DNA of 10,571 bases from DAOTYX01 sp034434635 (GTDB taxonomy: Bacteria > Chloroflexota > Anaerolineae > B4-G1 > DUEL01). Where the stretch lies: positions 1 through 10,571 of the forward strand of contig DAOTYX010000042.1 in the NCBI GenBank assembly GCA_034434635.1, given 5' to 3'. The stretch's first letter is position 1. The number at the start of each line of letters is the position of its first letter. Shown piece by piece: positions 1 to 5,448 of this stretch. Made by a program: the position numbers and the translations under genes. The notes under the pieces were generated by a model. That model did not search any database. It was not told the DNA's origin and was given only the letters and a program-made list of their open reading frames with translations.

Positions 1-244
1 CCTCCCACCACACCGTCGGCGTCGCCGTCGGCAACACCGGCGTCGCGCTGGGCACCGGGCTGGCCGTCGGCGTCGGATTCCACGGCTCGGCGGAGCGATC
101 CCCTGCGGCCAGCACCGCCACCACCGCTGCCCCCACAACCACCACCAGACCCACGCCCATCAGCACCCACGCCGCCGGCGTCAGCCGCCGGTACCACGGG
201 CGCTGCTTCGGCGATACCTTGAACGTCGGCTTGTACTCTGTCAT
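1..244 (-). CDS. Single-pass membrane protein with Pro/Thr-rich linker (partial, C-terminus cut off)
   Basis: The ATG at 244 opens a frame that stays open to the left edge (81 codons seen). It reads MTEYKPTFKVSPKQRPWYRR, then a hydrophobic stretch at about residues 23-47 (AWVLMGVGLVVVV...AVVAVLAAG), then a Pro/Thr/Ser-rich stretch containing PTPTASPVPSATP. This predicts a short basic cytoplasmic N-terminus, one membrane helix and an outside low-complexity linker leading to a domain beyond the window. Such TP-rich linkers are common in surface proteins of Chloroflexota. A strong ribosome binding site (GAGGAGGTG) sits 4 nt upstream and an extended -10 promoter lies just before it, so the gene is probably a separate transcription unit downstream of the pilus genes. 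The function of the missing domain cannot be told. The reading frame is certain; the role is unknown. Confidence 0.85.
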   Translation of the reverse strand, partial: MTEYKPTFKVSPKQRPWYRRLTPAAWVLMGVGLVVVVGAAVVAVLAAGDRSAEPWNPTPTASPVPSATPVLPTATPTVWWE

Positions 245-248
245 CTTC

Positions 249-257
249 CACCTCCTC
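249..257 (-). promoter_or_regulatory. Ribosome binding site of the leftmost gene
   Basis: The minus strand reads GAGGAGGTG, then 4 nt (GAAG), then ATG at 244. This near-perfect Shine-Dalgarno match fixes the start of the partial gene. Confidence 0.8.
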
Positions 258-269
258 AAATGGGCCACT

Positions 270-299
270 ATTATAACACAGCCCAATTCCTAATGACCA
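270..299 (-). promoter_or_regulatory. Extended -10 sigma-70-type promoter for the leftmost gene
   Basis: On the minus strand there is a perfect TATAAT (270-275) preceded directly by TGT, giving the extended -10 form TGnTATAAT (270-278). A weak -35 candidate TGGTCA (294-299, four of six matches to TTGACA) lies 18 bp upstream. Transcription would start near 263, giving a leader of about 20 nt that carries the ribosome binding site at 249-257. The element lies in the AT-richer 58-bp gap between the last pseudopilin gene and the leftmost gene. It is the only convincing promoter I see in the window. Confidence 0.7.
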
Positions 300-302
300 G
301 TC

Positions 303-767
303 TCACTCCCTGATCTGCTCTGCCCCGTGCGCGGCCTCTGCCACACCCTGCACGGGACGGGTGATGCGCCGAATGCCCAGGAACGTGCGCAGGAAAGGCG
401 TGCGCACGCTCACCCGCCCCTCCACCACCGCCAGCCGCCCGCGCGTGTAGACGGCATCCACCACAAACGCCCCGCCGGTCAGGTCGTCCGCCACCTGCTG
501 CGCCACCAGCAGCGCCTCCGGGCGCAGCCGCACCTCCTCCCAACCGGCAAAGTAGTCCACGTCCACCAGTTTCCCCGCCTCCTGCGCCGCCAGGTCCGCC
601 GCGTTCTGCGCGATCACCACCCCCGCCGCTGCATTCCCCAGGTCGTAGGCCGTCCCCAGCACCAGCAACAGCAGCGGCATGATGATCAGCAGCATCACCA
701 CAAACGACTGACCGCGCTCGGAGAGGGGTGACTTGGGGGTTTCAGGTTGCTCTGACCTCTCGCTCAT
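303..767 (-). CDS. TadE/TadG-like pseudopilin with repeat-derived N-terminus
   Basis: This 154-residue protein begins MSERSEQPETPKSPLSERGQ, followed by one long hydrophobic helix at about 21-39 (SFVVMLLIIMPLLLLVLG) and then YDLGNAAAGVVIAQNAADLA. The RGQ motif before the helix and the D-L-G...QNAAD pattern after it are typical of TadE/TadG-family minor pilins, which are membrane-anchored by the N-terminal helix with the rest outside. The start at 767 is chosen because its ATG overlaps the stop of the preceding gene (ATGA) and follows AGGTGGGAAGA. Upstream in-frame codons would lie in a shadow of that gene. Residues 7-11 (QPETP) are encoded by one arm of the TTTCAGG repeat family. It is the last gene of the pilus cluster; no terminator hairpin with a T-run follows. 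Assignment to TadG rather than TadE is uncertain because it is shorter than classical TadG. Confidence 0.75.
   Translation of the reverse strand: MSERSEQPETPKSPLSERGQSFVVMLLIIMPLLLLVLGTAYDLGNAAAGVVIAQNAADLAAQEAGKLVDVDYFAGWEEVRLRPEALLVAQQVADDLTGGAFVVDAVYTRGRLAVVEGRVSVRTPFLRTFLGIRRITRPVQGVAEAAHGAEQIRE
737..750. repeat. Single arm of TTTCAGG repeat family, inside a coding region
   Basis: The plus strand reads GGGTTTCAGGTTGC, the same unit as the larger clusters at 1675-1759, 2033-2080, 5371-5422 and 9071-9145, but without a facing inverted copy. It is translated on the minus strand as QPETP near the N-terminus of the TadG-like gene. Confidence 0.6.
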
Positions 768-1177
768 TCTTCCCACCTCGACTTGTACGGCTCGATGTTC
801 AGACTCACCCGCGCGCGGATGGGGACGTAAGAGCCGGGATAGAACCAGTCCACCAGCGGCAGGTGGTCCACCCGCACGTTGTAGCCGGTCTCGCAGACGA
901 ACACCCGCCCGCGGCCCCACACCGTCTCCGCATAGGCGCGCACCCCCAACCCGTTCGGGTTGACCGACGGGGTGGCCAGCGCCGTCTCCACCGCCGTCTC
1001 CTGGGCCTGCAACAGCCCGCGACCCGCGGCCAGCGTCTCCACGCCGGCGCGAGCGCAGTTCCGCGCCGCCGCCACGACCATCACCTTCGCCGGCTGTACC
1101 TGGCTGACGAACAGCACCAGACCAAAGATCAGCGCCAACAGCAGCACGACCAGCAACAGGGGCACCAGGTCGGACAT
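764..1177 (-). CDS. TadE-like pseudopilin
   Basis: This 137-residue protein has a hydrophobic N-terminal helix at about 4-25 (LVPLLLVVLLLALIFGLVLF), followed by SQVQPAKVMVVAAARNCARAGVE. An N-terminal helix running into an alanine- and arginine-rich segment (AAARNCARAG) is the pattern of TadE-family minor pilins. Two cysteines, C41 and C95, lie in the predicted outside part and could form a disulfide; this is inference. The start at 1177 follows a strong ribosome binding site (AAGGAGGAGCG). The stop overlaps the next gene's start by ATGA, so the two are translationally coupled. A GTGGTC-type repeat cluster occupies the 102-bp gap upstream. No classical prepilin cleavage motif is visible, since only a few residues precede the helix. 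Confidence 0.75.
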   Translation of the reverse strand: MSDLVPLLLVVLLLALIFGLVLFVSQVQPAKVMVVAAARNCARAGVETLAAGRGLLQAQETAVETALATPSVNPNGLGVRAYAETVWGRGRVFVCETGYNVRVDHLPLVDWFYPGSYVPIRARVSLNIEPYKSRWEE

Positions 1178-1190
1178 CGCTCCTCCTTAG

Positions 1191-1280
1191 CCACGGACCA
1201 CGGACGACGGACCACGGACGACTGTGGTCTGTGGTCTGTCGTCTGTGGTCTATCGTCTGCCGTCTGTCGTCCGTGGTCTC
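1191..1280. repeat. GTGGTC/GTCGTC inverted repeat cluster (family A) in the operon
   Basis: About 90 bp of short related units: on the plus strand the left part runs as GACCACGGACGAC-type units and the right part as the reverse complement, switching at GACTGTGGTC (1220-1229). The outermost arms form a perfect 13-bp inverted repeat (1196-1208 with 1266-1278). It fills the gap between two TadE-like genes, starting at the stop codon of the upstream gene (1280-1282) and ending just before the next ribosome binding site. The same design recurs at 5595-5720 and 8696-8779. Confidence 0.9.
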
Positions 1281-1660
1281 TACTCGTACTCCGCCGGCGG
1301 GCCGGGGTAGAAGTCCTCCCAGCGCTGGAAGGAGCCGGCCCCCAACTCCGCCAGGCCGCCGAACAGCGTGCGCATCGCCCCGCGCACCACCACCCGCAGC
1401 GAGCGCCGCGGCCGGTCGGGGACCACCTCTGTCACCCGCCCCGCCTGGTCAGGGTTGACCCCCCACCAGGCGGCCAGGTCGGAGCCGGCCTGGGCATAGC
1501 CCCACTCCGGCCCCAGCGCCGACCGCCCGCCGACCAGCGCCGCCTGCTGCGCCGCCAGCACCGCGCCGGCGCGACGAATGCCCACCACGCCGGTGATGAC
1601 GATGGCCACCACCAGCAGCCAGAAGAAGAACTGCCCCACGATCCAGTCGGTCTTGCCCAT
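1280..1660 (-). CDS. TadE-like pseudopilin
   Basis: This 126-residue protein begins MGKTDWIVGQ, then has a hydrophobic helix at about 10-28 (QFFFWLLVVAIVITGVVGI), then RRAGAVLAAQQAALVGGRSAL. The helix followed by an Ala/Arg-rich amphipathic stretch fits a TadE-like minor pilin anchored in the membrane with its C-terminal part outside. The C-terminus is acidic and proline-rich (DFYPGPPAEYE). The start at 1660 follows GGGGGTG with 4 nt spacing. It is the first of three consecutive pseudopilin genes after the Flp-like gene. Its stop codon abuts the GTGGTC repeat cluster, so the repeat may have replaced the original 3' end. The family call rests on size, topology and neighbourhood rather than on a clear motif. 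Confidence 0.65.
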   Translation of the reverse strand: MGKTDWIVGQFFFWLLVVAIVITGVVGIRRAGAVLAAQQAALVGGRSALGPEWGYAQAGSDLAAWWGVNPDQAGRVTEVVPDRPRRSLRVVVRGAMRTLFGGLAELGAGSFQRWEDFYPGPPAEYE

Positions 1661-1674
1661 TGCACCCCCTGGGG

Positions 1675-1759
1675 AGTTCGGGGTTTCAGGTGGTTTCAGG
1701 TTTCAGGTGGTTTCAGGTCACAGGTCAACAGAACCTGAAACCCTGAAACCTGAAACTCC
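1675..1759. repeat. TTTCAGG inverted repeat cluster (family B) between pilin genes
   Basis: The plus strand carries four GGTTTCAGG-type units followed, after a spacer with CACAGGTCAACAG, by three CCTGAAAC units in inverted orientation. The transcript can fold into a long hairpin just upstream of the ribosome binding site of the gene starting at 1660. It fills almost the whole 103-bp gap after the Flp-like gene. There is no T-run, so it does not look like a standard intrinsic terminator. Confidence 0.9.
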
Positions 1760-1763
1760 CCTC

Positions 1764-2012
1764 CTACTGTCCCCAATCAAGCGGGACGTTCTCGATCTGC
1801 GAGCCTGTCCTGTTGGCCAGGTCAATGATGCGCGGCCCGAGGATGGCAGCCACGGCGATGACCAGCGCCACCCCCACCGCCACCAGGATGACCTCGATGG
1901 CCAGGCGGGACAGCCCTTCCTGCCGCTCTACCCACGTCTCCTCTGCGGGCCACAAAGCATCCCGCACCCGGCTCCTCAGCCAGCAGTACCCGTACAGCAG
2001 TTTCTCGTTCAT
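1764..2012 (-). CDS. Flp-like small pilin candidate
   Basis: This 82-residue protein has a charged, tryptophan-containing N-terminus (residues 1-32) and then EGLSRLAIEVILVAVGVALVIA, a hydrophobic helix at about 38-58, ending in GPRIIDLANRTGSQIEN. This resembles Flp/class IVb prepilins, in which a Gly precedes a short stretch ending in A-I-E-Y followed by a hydrophobic helix and a small Gly/Asn-rich tail. Here A-I-E-V (38-41) matches, but the glycine (G33) sits two residues too far upstream for the usual +5 glutamate, so processing may be atypical. The start at 2012 follows AAGGAGGTAAGGG. The position directly after tadC and before three TadE-like genes supports a pilin role. It could instead be another minor pilin, with the true major subunit elsewhere. 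Confidence 0.65.
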   Translation of the reverse strand: MNEKLLYGYCWLRSRVRDALWPAEETWVERQEGLSRLAIEVILVAVGVALVIAVAAILGPRIIDLANRTGSQIENVPLDWGQ

Positions 2013-2032
2013 CCCTTACCTCCTTGGAAAAT

Positions 2033-2080
2033 GGTTTCAGGCTTCAAGGTTGCAGGTTTCAGGCTGCAACCTGAAACTCT
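2033..2080. repeat. TTTCAGG repeat cluster (family B) with two competing hairpins
   Basis: The region has two perfect 8-bp stems that cannot coexist: GGTTGCAG (2048-2055) with CTGCAACC (2064-2071), and GTTTCAGG (2056-2063) with CCTGAAAC (2070-2077). A further short CAAGG (2045-2049) can pair with the CCTTG (2022-2026) that forms the 5' end of the next ribosome binding site. It fills the 70-bp gap between tadC and the Flp-like gene. Confidence 0.85.
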
Positions 2081-2082
2081 CC

Positions 2083-3027
2083 TTACAGTCCCCCCAGGCT
2101 GCTGATCACCGTCCACAGCGCCGGGCCACCGACCAGGGCGAAGATGACGATCAGCGTCGTCGCACTGACCACGTAGGTCATCTGCTGGGTGTTGTCCTGC
2201 CCCTGCTGGCGCAACTGCCGCCGCTGCTCGTGCAGGGCAGAGTCGGTGTGCGCCTCCAGCACCATCCCTACCTCGCCCCCCTCCGCCAGCACCGCCAGCA
2301 GGTCGCCGCACAGGTTCACCAGCGGCTCACACATCCCGTTGCGTTCGATCACCGCCCGCAACCCCCGCTCCAGGTCCGCCGTGATGTCGTAGACGTGCAG
2401 CGCCCGGTACATCTCCCTCACGAACGGCCCCCCAGGGCGCGAGGTCAGGTAGCGCAGCGCCGCCACGAACGTCCGCCCTGAACGGACGTAGACGCGCAGT
2501 TCCGGCACCTTGTACCCCATCTCCAGGATGATCTGCCGCCGGCGTTTCTCCGCTGCGTCCGCCAGTTCATTGTCCGGGTCCACGAAGCCGATCACCCCGG
2601 CCAGCAACCCCACCAGCGCCACCACCGCCGGCCAGTGGAGCGCCAGGGTGATCAACCCCACGAAGACCAACCCTCCCAGGGCGAAGAAGGCCGCGGTGAG
2701 CAGCTTCGCCGCCCACAGCGTCTCCAGGTTCCAGAAGCGCGCCCCCGGCGTGGGCGCGACAGCCTCGCCGGGTGCCCAGTACCAGTCCGCCTGCTTCAAC
2801 AGCCGGAGGTAGCGGGCGTTGAGGCCGCCCCGCCAGGTCGTGTCCTCCACTCCCCTGCCCTGGAACCAGGCCGCCAGGCCCGCCACGGCAGCAGAGAAGA
2901 AACCCACCCTGCCACCCTGGGGCTGTTGCACCGTCGGCGCCTGCGGCCGCACCACCCTGGGCTGCGTCAACCCGGCCCAGATCATCAGGAAACTCAAGCC
3001 GCCAATGAAGCCGAGGATTATTTCCAC
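2083..3027 (-). CDS. tadC: TadC, Tad pilus inner-membrane platform protein
   Basis: This 314-residue protein contains a type II secretion F (T2SSF/GspF) domain at about 167-300, with the typical order of a cytoplasmic helical segment (LEMGYKVPELRVYVRSG, then ERGLRAVIERNG and DLLAVLAEGGEVGMVL) and a C-terminal membrane helix at about 284-310. Other hydrophobic segments lie at 1-20 and about 105-148. In Tad systems TadB and TadC form the membrane platform on which the CpaF ATPase acts. The start is GTG at 3027, supported by GGGAGGTG five nt upstream; the preceding tadB stop lies within that site, so the two genes are coupled. Residues 24-30 (RVVRPQA) recur in TadB. Calling it TadC rather than a second TadB rests on gene order. 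Confidence 0.88.
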   Translation of the reverse strand: MEIILGFIGGLSFLMIWAGLTQPRVVRPQAPTVQQPQGGRVGFFSAAVAGLAAWFQGRGVEDTTWRGGLNARYLRLLKQADWYWAPGEAVAPTPGARFWNLETLWAAKLLTAAFFALGGLVFVGLITLALHWPAVVALVGLLAGVIGFVDPDNELADAAEKRRRQIILEMGYKVPELRVYVRSGRTFVAALRYLTSRPGGPFVREMYRALHVYDITADLERGLRAVIERNGMCEPLVNLCGDLLAVLAEGGEVGMVLEAHTDSALHEQRRQLRQQGQDNTQQMTYVVSATTLIVIFALVGGPALWTVISSLGGL

Positions 3028-3030
3028 GGT

Positions 3031-3957
3031 TCACCTCCCTTGAGCGTCCGCTCTGCCGCGTTCCAGCATCACCCGCTCCACCACCAGCCCCCGCCCGGCG
3101 GTGCGGTGGGAGTGGACGTAGGCCACCACGGTCAGCGCCGCCGCCACCACCGCCACCACCTGGCCCAGCAGCGAGGTGAAGAACTCCGTCCCATACCCCA
3201 CGCCGCCGGTGAGCAGCGTCGCCAGACGCAGCAGCAGCATGATCGCCCACGGCCCGGCAATCCCCCACATCACGTCCGACCGCTGCCCCCGCTGTTCGTC
3301 TATCGTCTCCTCATAGATGCGCGCCGACTCGCGCGTCGCCTGCGCCTGACGGGCCAGCATCTCCGTCACCTCCCCCGACGCCTCCTCAGCCACGATCAGC
3401 GCCGTGGCCAGGGCGTCAAACACCGGCGACTGCCGCCGGTCGGCCACCGCCTGCAACGCCGCCGGCAGGGAGGAGCCGCCGCGCACCGCCAGCCGCACCT
3501 CCTCAAAGTCCGCCGCCACCTCCGCCTGGCCGTAGGTCGCCACCGCCTCCAACGCCCGGTTCATCGAGGGCCGCACCCGCCAGGAGTTGACAATGGTGTC
3601 CGCCGCCGAGGCCAGCGCCTTGTGATACCGGTTCAGCCGCTCGTTGCGCTCATCCTCCAGCCGCGACCAGACGAAGGCGAAACCTGCCGCCAGGCCCGCC
3701 GGAAAGGTCAGCCAGGCCCCCGTCGCCAGGGCCATCACCAGCCCGAAGACCGCCCCGTACTCCAGCGAGCGCAGGATGTAGGTCGTCGCGCTCACCCCCA
3801 GCCGCGCGCGGTCCAGGCGCACCTGGATGCCCGGTAGGATCGTCTCCGCCTGCGGACGCACCACCCGCCGCGGGCGCAGGGCGAACGGCAGCACCACGAC
3901 AAACGTCACCACCCCGGCCAGCAGCCCCATCAGGATCGCCAGAAGCCACTCGCTCAT
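3031..3957 (-). CDS. tadB: TadB, Tad pilus inner-membrane platform protein
   Basis: This 308-residue T2SSF/GspF-family protein has a membrane helix at about 5-27, a hydrophobic pair at about 66-97, the cytoplasmic F domain at about 110-228 (YHKALASAADTIVNSWR, SSLPAALQAVADR, then EEASGEVTEMLARQA) and C-terminal helices at about 229-250 and 263-282. TadB works with TadC as the platform of the pilus machine, turning ATPase motion into pilin extraction from the membrane. The ATG at 3957 overlaps the cpaF stop by 4 bp (ATGA), a sign of translational coupling that matches their physical partnership. The segment RRVVRPQAETI (30-40) after the first helix shares RVVRPQA with TadC. Length and topology are normal for the family. 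Confidence 0.9.
   Translation of the reverse strand: MSEWLLAILMGLLAGVVTFVVVLPFALRPRRVVRPQAETILPGIQVRLDRARLGVSATTYILRSLEYGAVFGLVMALATGAWLTFPAGLAAGFAFVWSRLEDERNERLNRYHKALASAADTIVNSWRVRPSMNRALEAVATYGQAEVAADFEEVRLAVRGGSSLPAALQAVADRRQSPVFDALATALIVAEEASGEVTEMLARQAQATRESARIYEETIDEQRGQRSDVMWGIAGPWAIMLLLRLATLLTGGVGYGTEFFTSLLGQVVAVVAAALTVVAYVHSHRTAGRGLVVERVMLERGRADAQGR
3032..3039 (-). promoter_or_regulatory. Ribosome binding site deciding the GTG start of tadC
   Basis: The minus strand reads GGGAGGTG here, then 4 nt after the core, then GTG at 3027. The tadB stop (TGA, 3031-3033) lies inside this site. No ATG lies at a suitable distance, so GTG is the best start for tadC. Confidence 0.7.
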
Positions 3958-5336
3958 TCCACCCTCCCCTGCGGGCCGAAGTCATACCCGGCCCGGTCGC
4001 GCAGCCGCCGGCGCAGCGGCTCCGAGGGGAAGTTCTGCGTCCAGCGCAGGCTGCCGTCCCGCCACTCCCACAGCGGCTCGACGACAATCTCATCCCCCTC
4101 CAGCCGGTCGCGCACCTCGCCGATCCCCGTCACCCGCCGCGTCTCCGACCCGTCCGCCAGGCGGATGCGGCTCAGATGGATCACCAGGTGCAGCGCCGTG
4201 GCCACGTTCAGCCGGATCGCCCGCAGCGGCAACCCCGCCTTCCCCTCCTGCACCAGCGTCTCGATGCGCGTCAGCGTCGCCCAGACATCATCGGCGTGGA
4301 CGGTGAACATCACCCCCTCGTGACCGGTGTTGGCCGCGGTCAGGATCGCCGCCATCTCCGGCCCACGCGCCTCACCCAGCCAGATGCGGTCCGGCTTCAT
4401 CCGCAGCGCGTGGCGCACCAGGTCGGCCATCGTCACCGGATCCACCCCCTCGCTCGCCTCCCGCGTCACCAGCTGCACCCAGTTCGGCACCGGTATCTGC
4501 AACTCCGGCGTGTCCTCGATGCTCACCACCCGCTCGTCCGCTTCCAGCACGCTGCCGCAGGCGTTCAGGAAGGTCGTCTTGCCGCTGGCCGTCCCCCCGC
4601 TGACCACCACGTTCAGCCGCGCCCGCACCGCCGCGGCGATGAAGCGCCCCACCGCCTCCGGCATCGTCCCCAGCGCCACCATCTCGTCCAGGCTCCTGGC
4701 CACCGGACGAAACCGGCGCACCGTCACCACCAGGTTGTCACGGTTGGCCACCAGCGGCGGCATGATGCCGTGGAAACGGGAACCGTCCTCCAGCCGCCCG
4801 TCCGCCCAGGGGGTCTTGGCCGACAGGCCGCGATGCCCGCCGGCGCGGTCCAGCTTGCGGTTGAAGAACCGCCGCAGGTCGGCGGCGTCGGCAAAGCGGA
4901 CCGACACGCGCTCCTTGGGCTTCCCGGCGCGCACGACCCAGATTTCCTCCGGCCCGTTGACGAAGATCTCCTCCACCTGCGGGTCGGCCATCAGGTCCGC
5001 CAGCGGCCCCCAGCCGAGGATGTCATCCACCACCCGCCGCGCCACCGCCTCCGGCTCCTCGTCCAGCCGCGGCAGGTTGCGGCTGGCGGCCGTGGTGATG
5101 TACTGACGGGCCACCTCCAGCGCCAGCGAGCGCACCAGGTTCTCCTGTTCCTCGCCAGGGTGCTCCAACTGCGCCGCGCTGAGCATCGCGCCGGCGCGGA
5201 TGCGCTCGCGCACCGTCTCCAGGATGTAGGTGTACGGGTCCGGGGCCTGCGCCGCCGCTGCCGCCACCATCGTCTCGGCAAACGTCGCCTTCAGTTCGCC
5301 CTCTACCGGGCGGTCACTCCAGTCCCAGAAACTCAT
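3954..5336 (-). CDS. cpaF: CpaF/TadA, secretion ATPase of the Tad pilus
   Basis: This 460-residue GspE/VirB11-type hexameric ATPase drives pilus assembly from the cytoplasmic face. The N-terminal domain carries DDILGWGPLADLM and VEEIFVNGPEEIWV (about 104-134), typical of CpaF. Walker A is GGTASGKT at 247-254, the Asp box is SIEDTPEL at 272-279, Walker B is RIWLGEARG at 317-325 and the His box is TGHEGVMFTVHAD at 337-349. All key residues are present, so it should be active. In place of the more usual E-V-R-G the Walker B region reads E-A-R-G. The start at 5336 has AGGAGTG six nt upstream. The stop overlaps tadB by 4 bp. A repeat-filled gap of 112 bp separates it from the preceding gene, so it may be partly uncoupled from the upstream genes. 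Length is normal for CpaF. Confidence 0.96.
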   Translation of the reverse strand: MSFWDWSDRPVEGELKATFAETMVAAAAAQAPDPYTYILETVRERIRAGAMLSAAQLEHPGEEQENLVRSLALEVARQYITTAASRNLPRLDEEPEAVARRVVDDILGWGPLADLMADPQVEEIFVNGPEEIWVVRAGKPKERVSVRFADAADLRRFFNRKLDRAGGHRGLSAKTPWADGRLEDGSRFHGIMPPLVANRDNLVVTVRRFRPVARSLDEMVALGTMPEAVGRFIAAAVRARLNVVVSGGTASGKTTFLNACGSVLEADERVVSIEDTPELQIPVPNWVQLVTREASEGVDPVTMADLVRHALRMKPDRIWLGEARGPEMAAILTAANTGHEGVMFTVHADDVWATLTRIETLVQEGKAGLPLRAIRLNVATALHLVIHLSRIRLADGSETRRVTGIGEVRDRLEGDEIVVEPLWEWRDGSLRWTQNFPSEPLRRRLRDRAGYDFGPQGRVE

Positions 5337-5370
5337 GGCTCACTCCTGATGTGGGATTCCTGGCTTTGGG

Positions 5371-5422
5371 GGTTTCAGGTTTCAGGTTCCCCTCAACCCT
5401 GAAACTATCTGAAACCTGAAAC
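5371..5422. repeat. TTTCAGG inverted repeat (family B) with perfect 14-bp stem
   Basis: GTTTCAGGTTTCAG (5372-5385) is perfectly complementary to CTGAAACCTGAAAC (5409-5422) with a 23-nt loop that holds one further inverted unit (CCTGAAAC-like, 5398-5405). The hairpin lies between the ATP-grasp-like gene and cpaF. It has no T-run; it could affect mRNA stability or processing rather than termination. Confidence 0.92.
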
Positions 5423-5448
5423 TGCCCGCAACCCAATCACCCCGATCC

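Noticed and set aside
1191..1280. CRISPR array
   Set aside because: Units are very short and degenerate, without unique spacers of constant length, and are inverted about a centre rather than directly repeated. No cas genes are present.
728..1738. A 336-codon plus-strand open frame spanning two TadE-like genes and a repeat cluster
   Set aside because: It crosses real genes and the repeat, and its sequence is Arg/His/Gln-rich without any domain.
2635..3837. A 400-codon plus-strand open frame opposite tadB and tadC
   Set aside because: Same Arg/His/Pro/Gln-rich composition and no ribosome binding site; the T2SSF proteins on the other strand explain the region.
4176..5402. A 408-codon plus-strand open frame opposite cpaF
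   Set aside because: cpaF with intact Walker motifs lies on the other strand; the antisense product is low-complexity.
5372..5422. Intrinsic terminator
   Set aside because: A strong stem is present but no T-run follows on the minus strand, and cpaF continues in the same direction.
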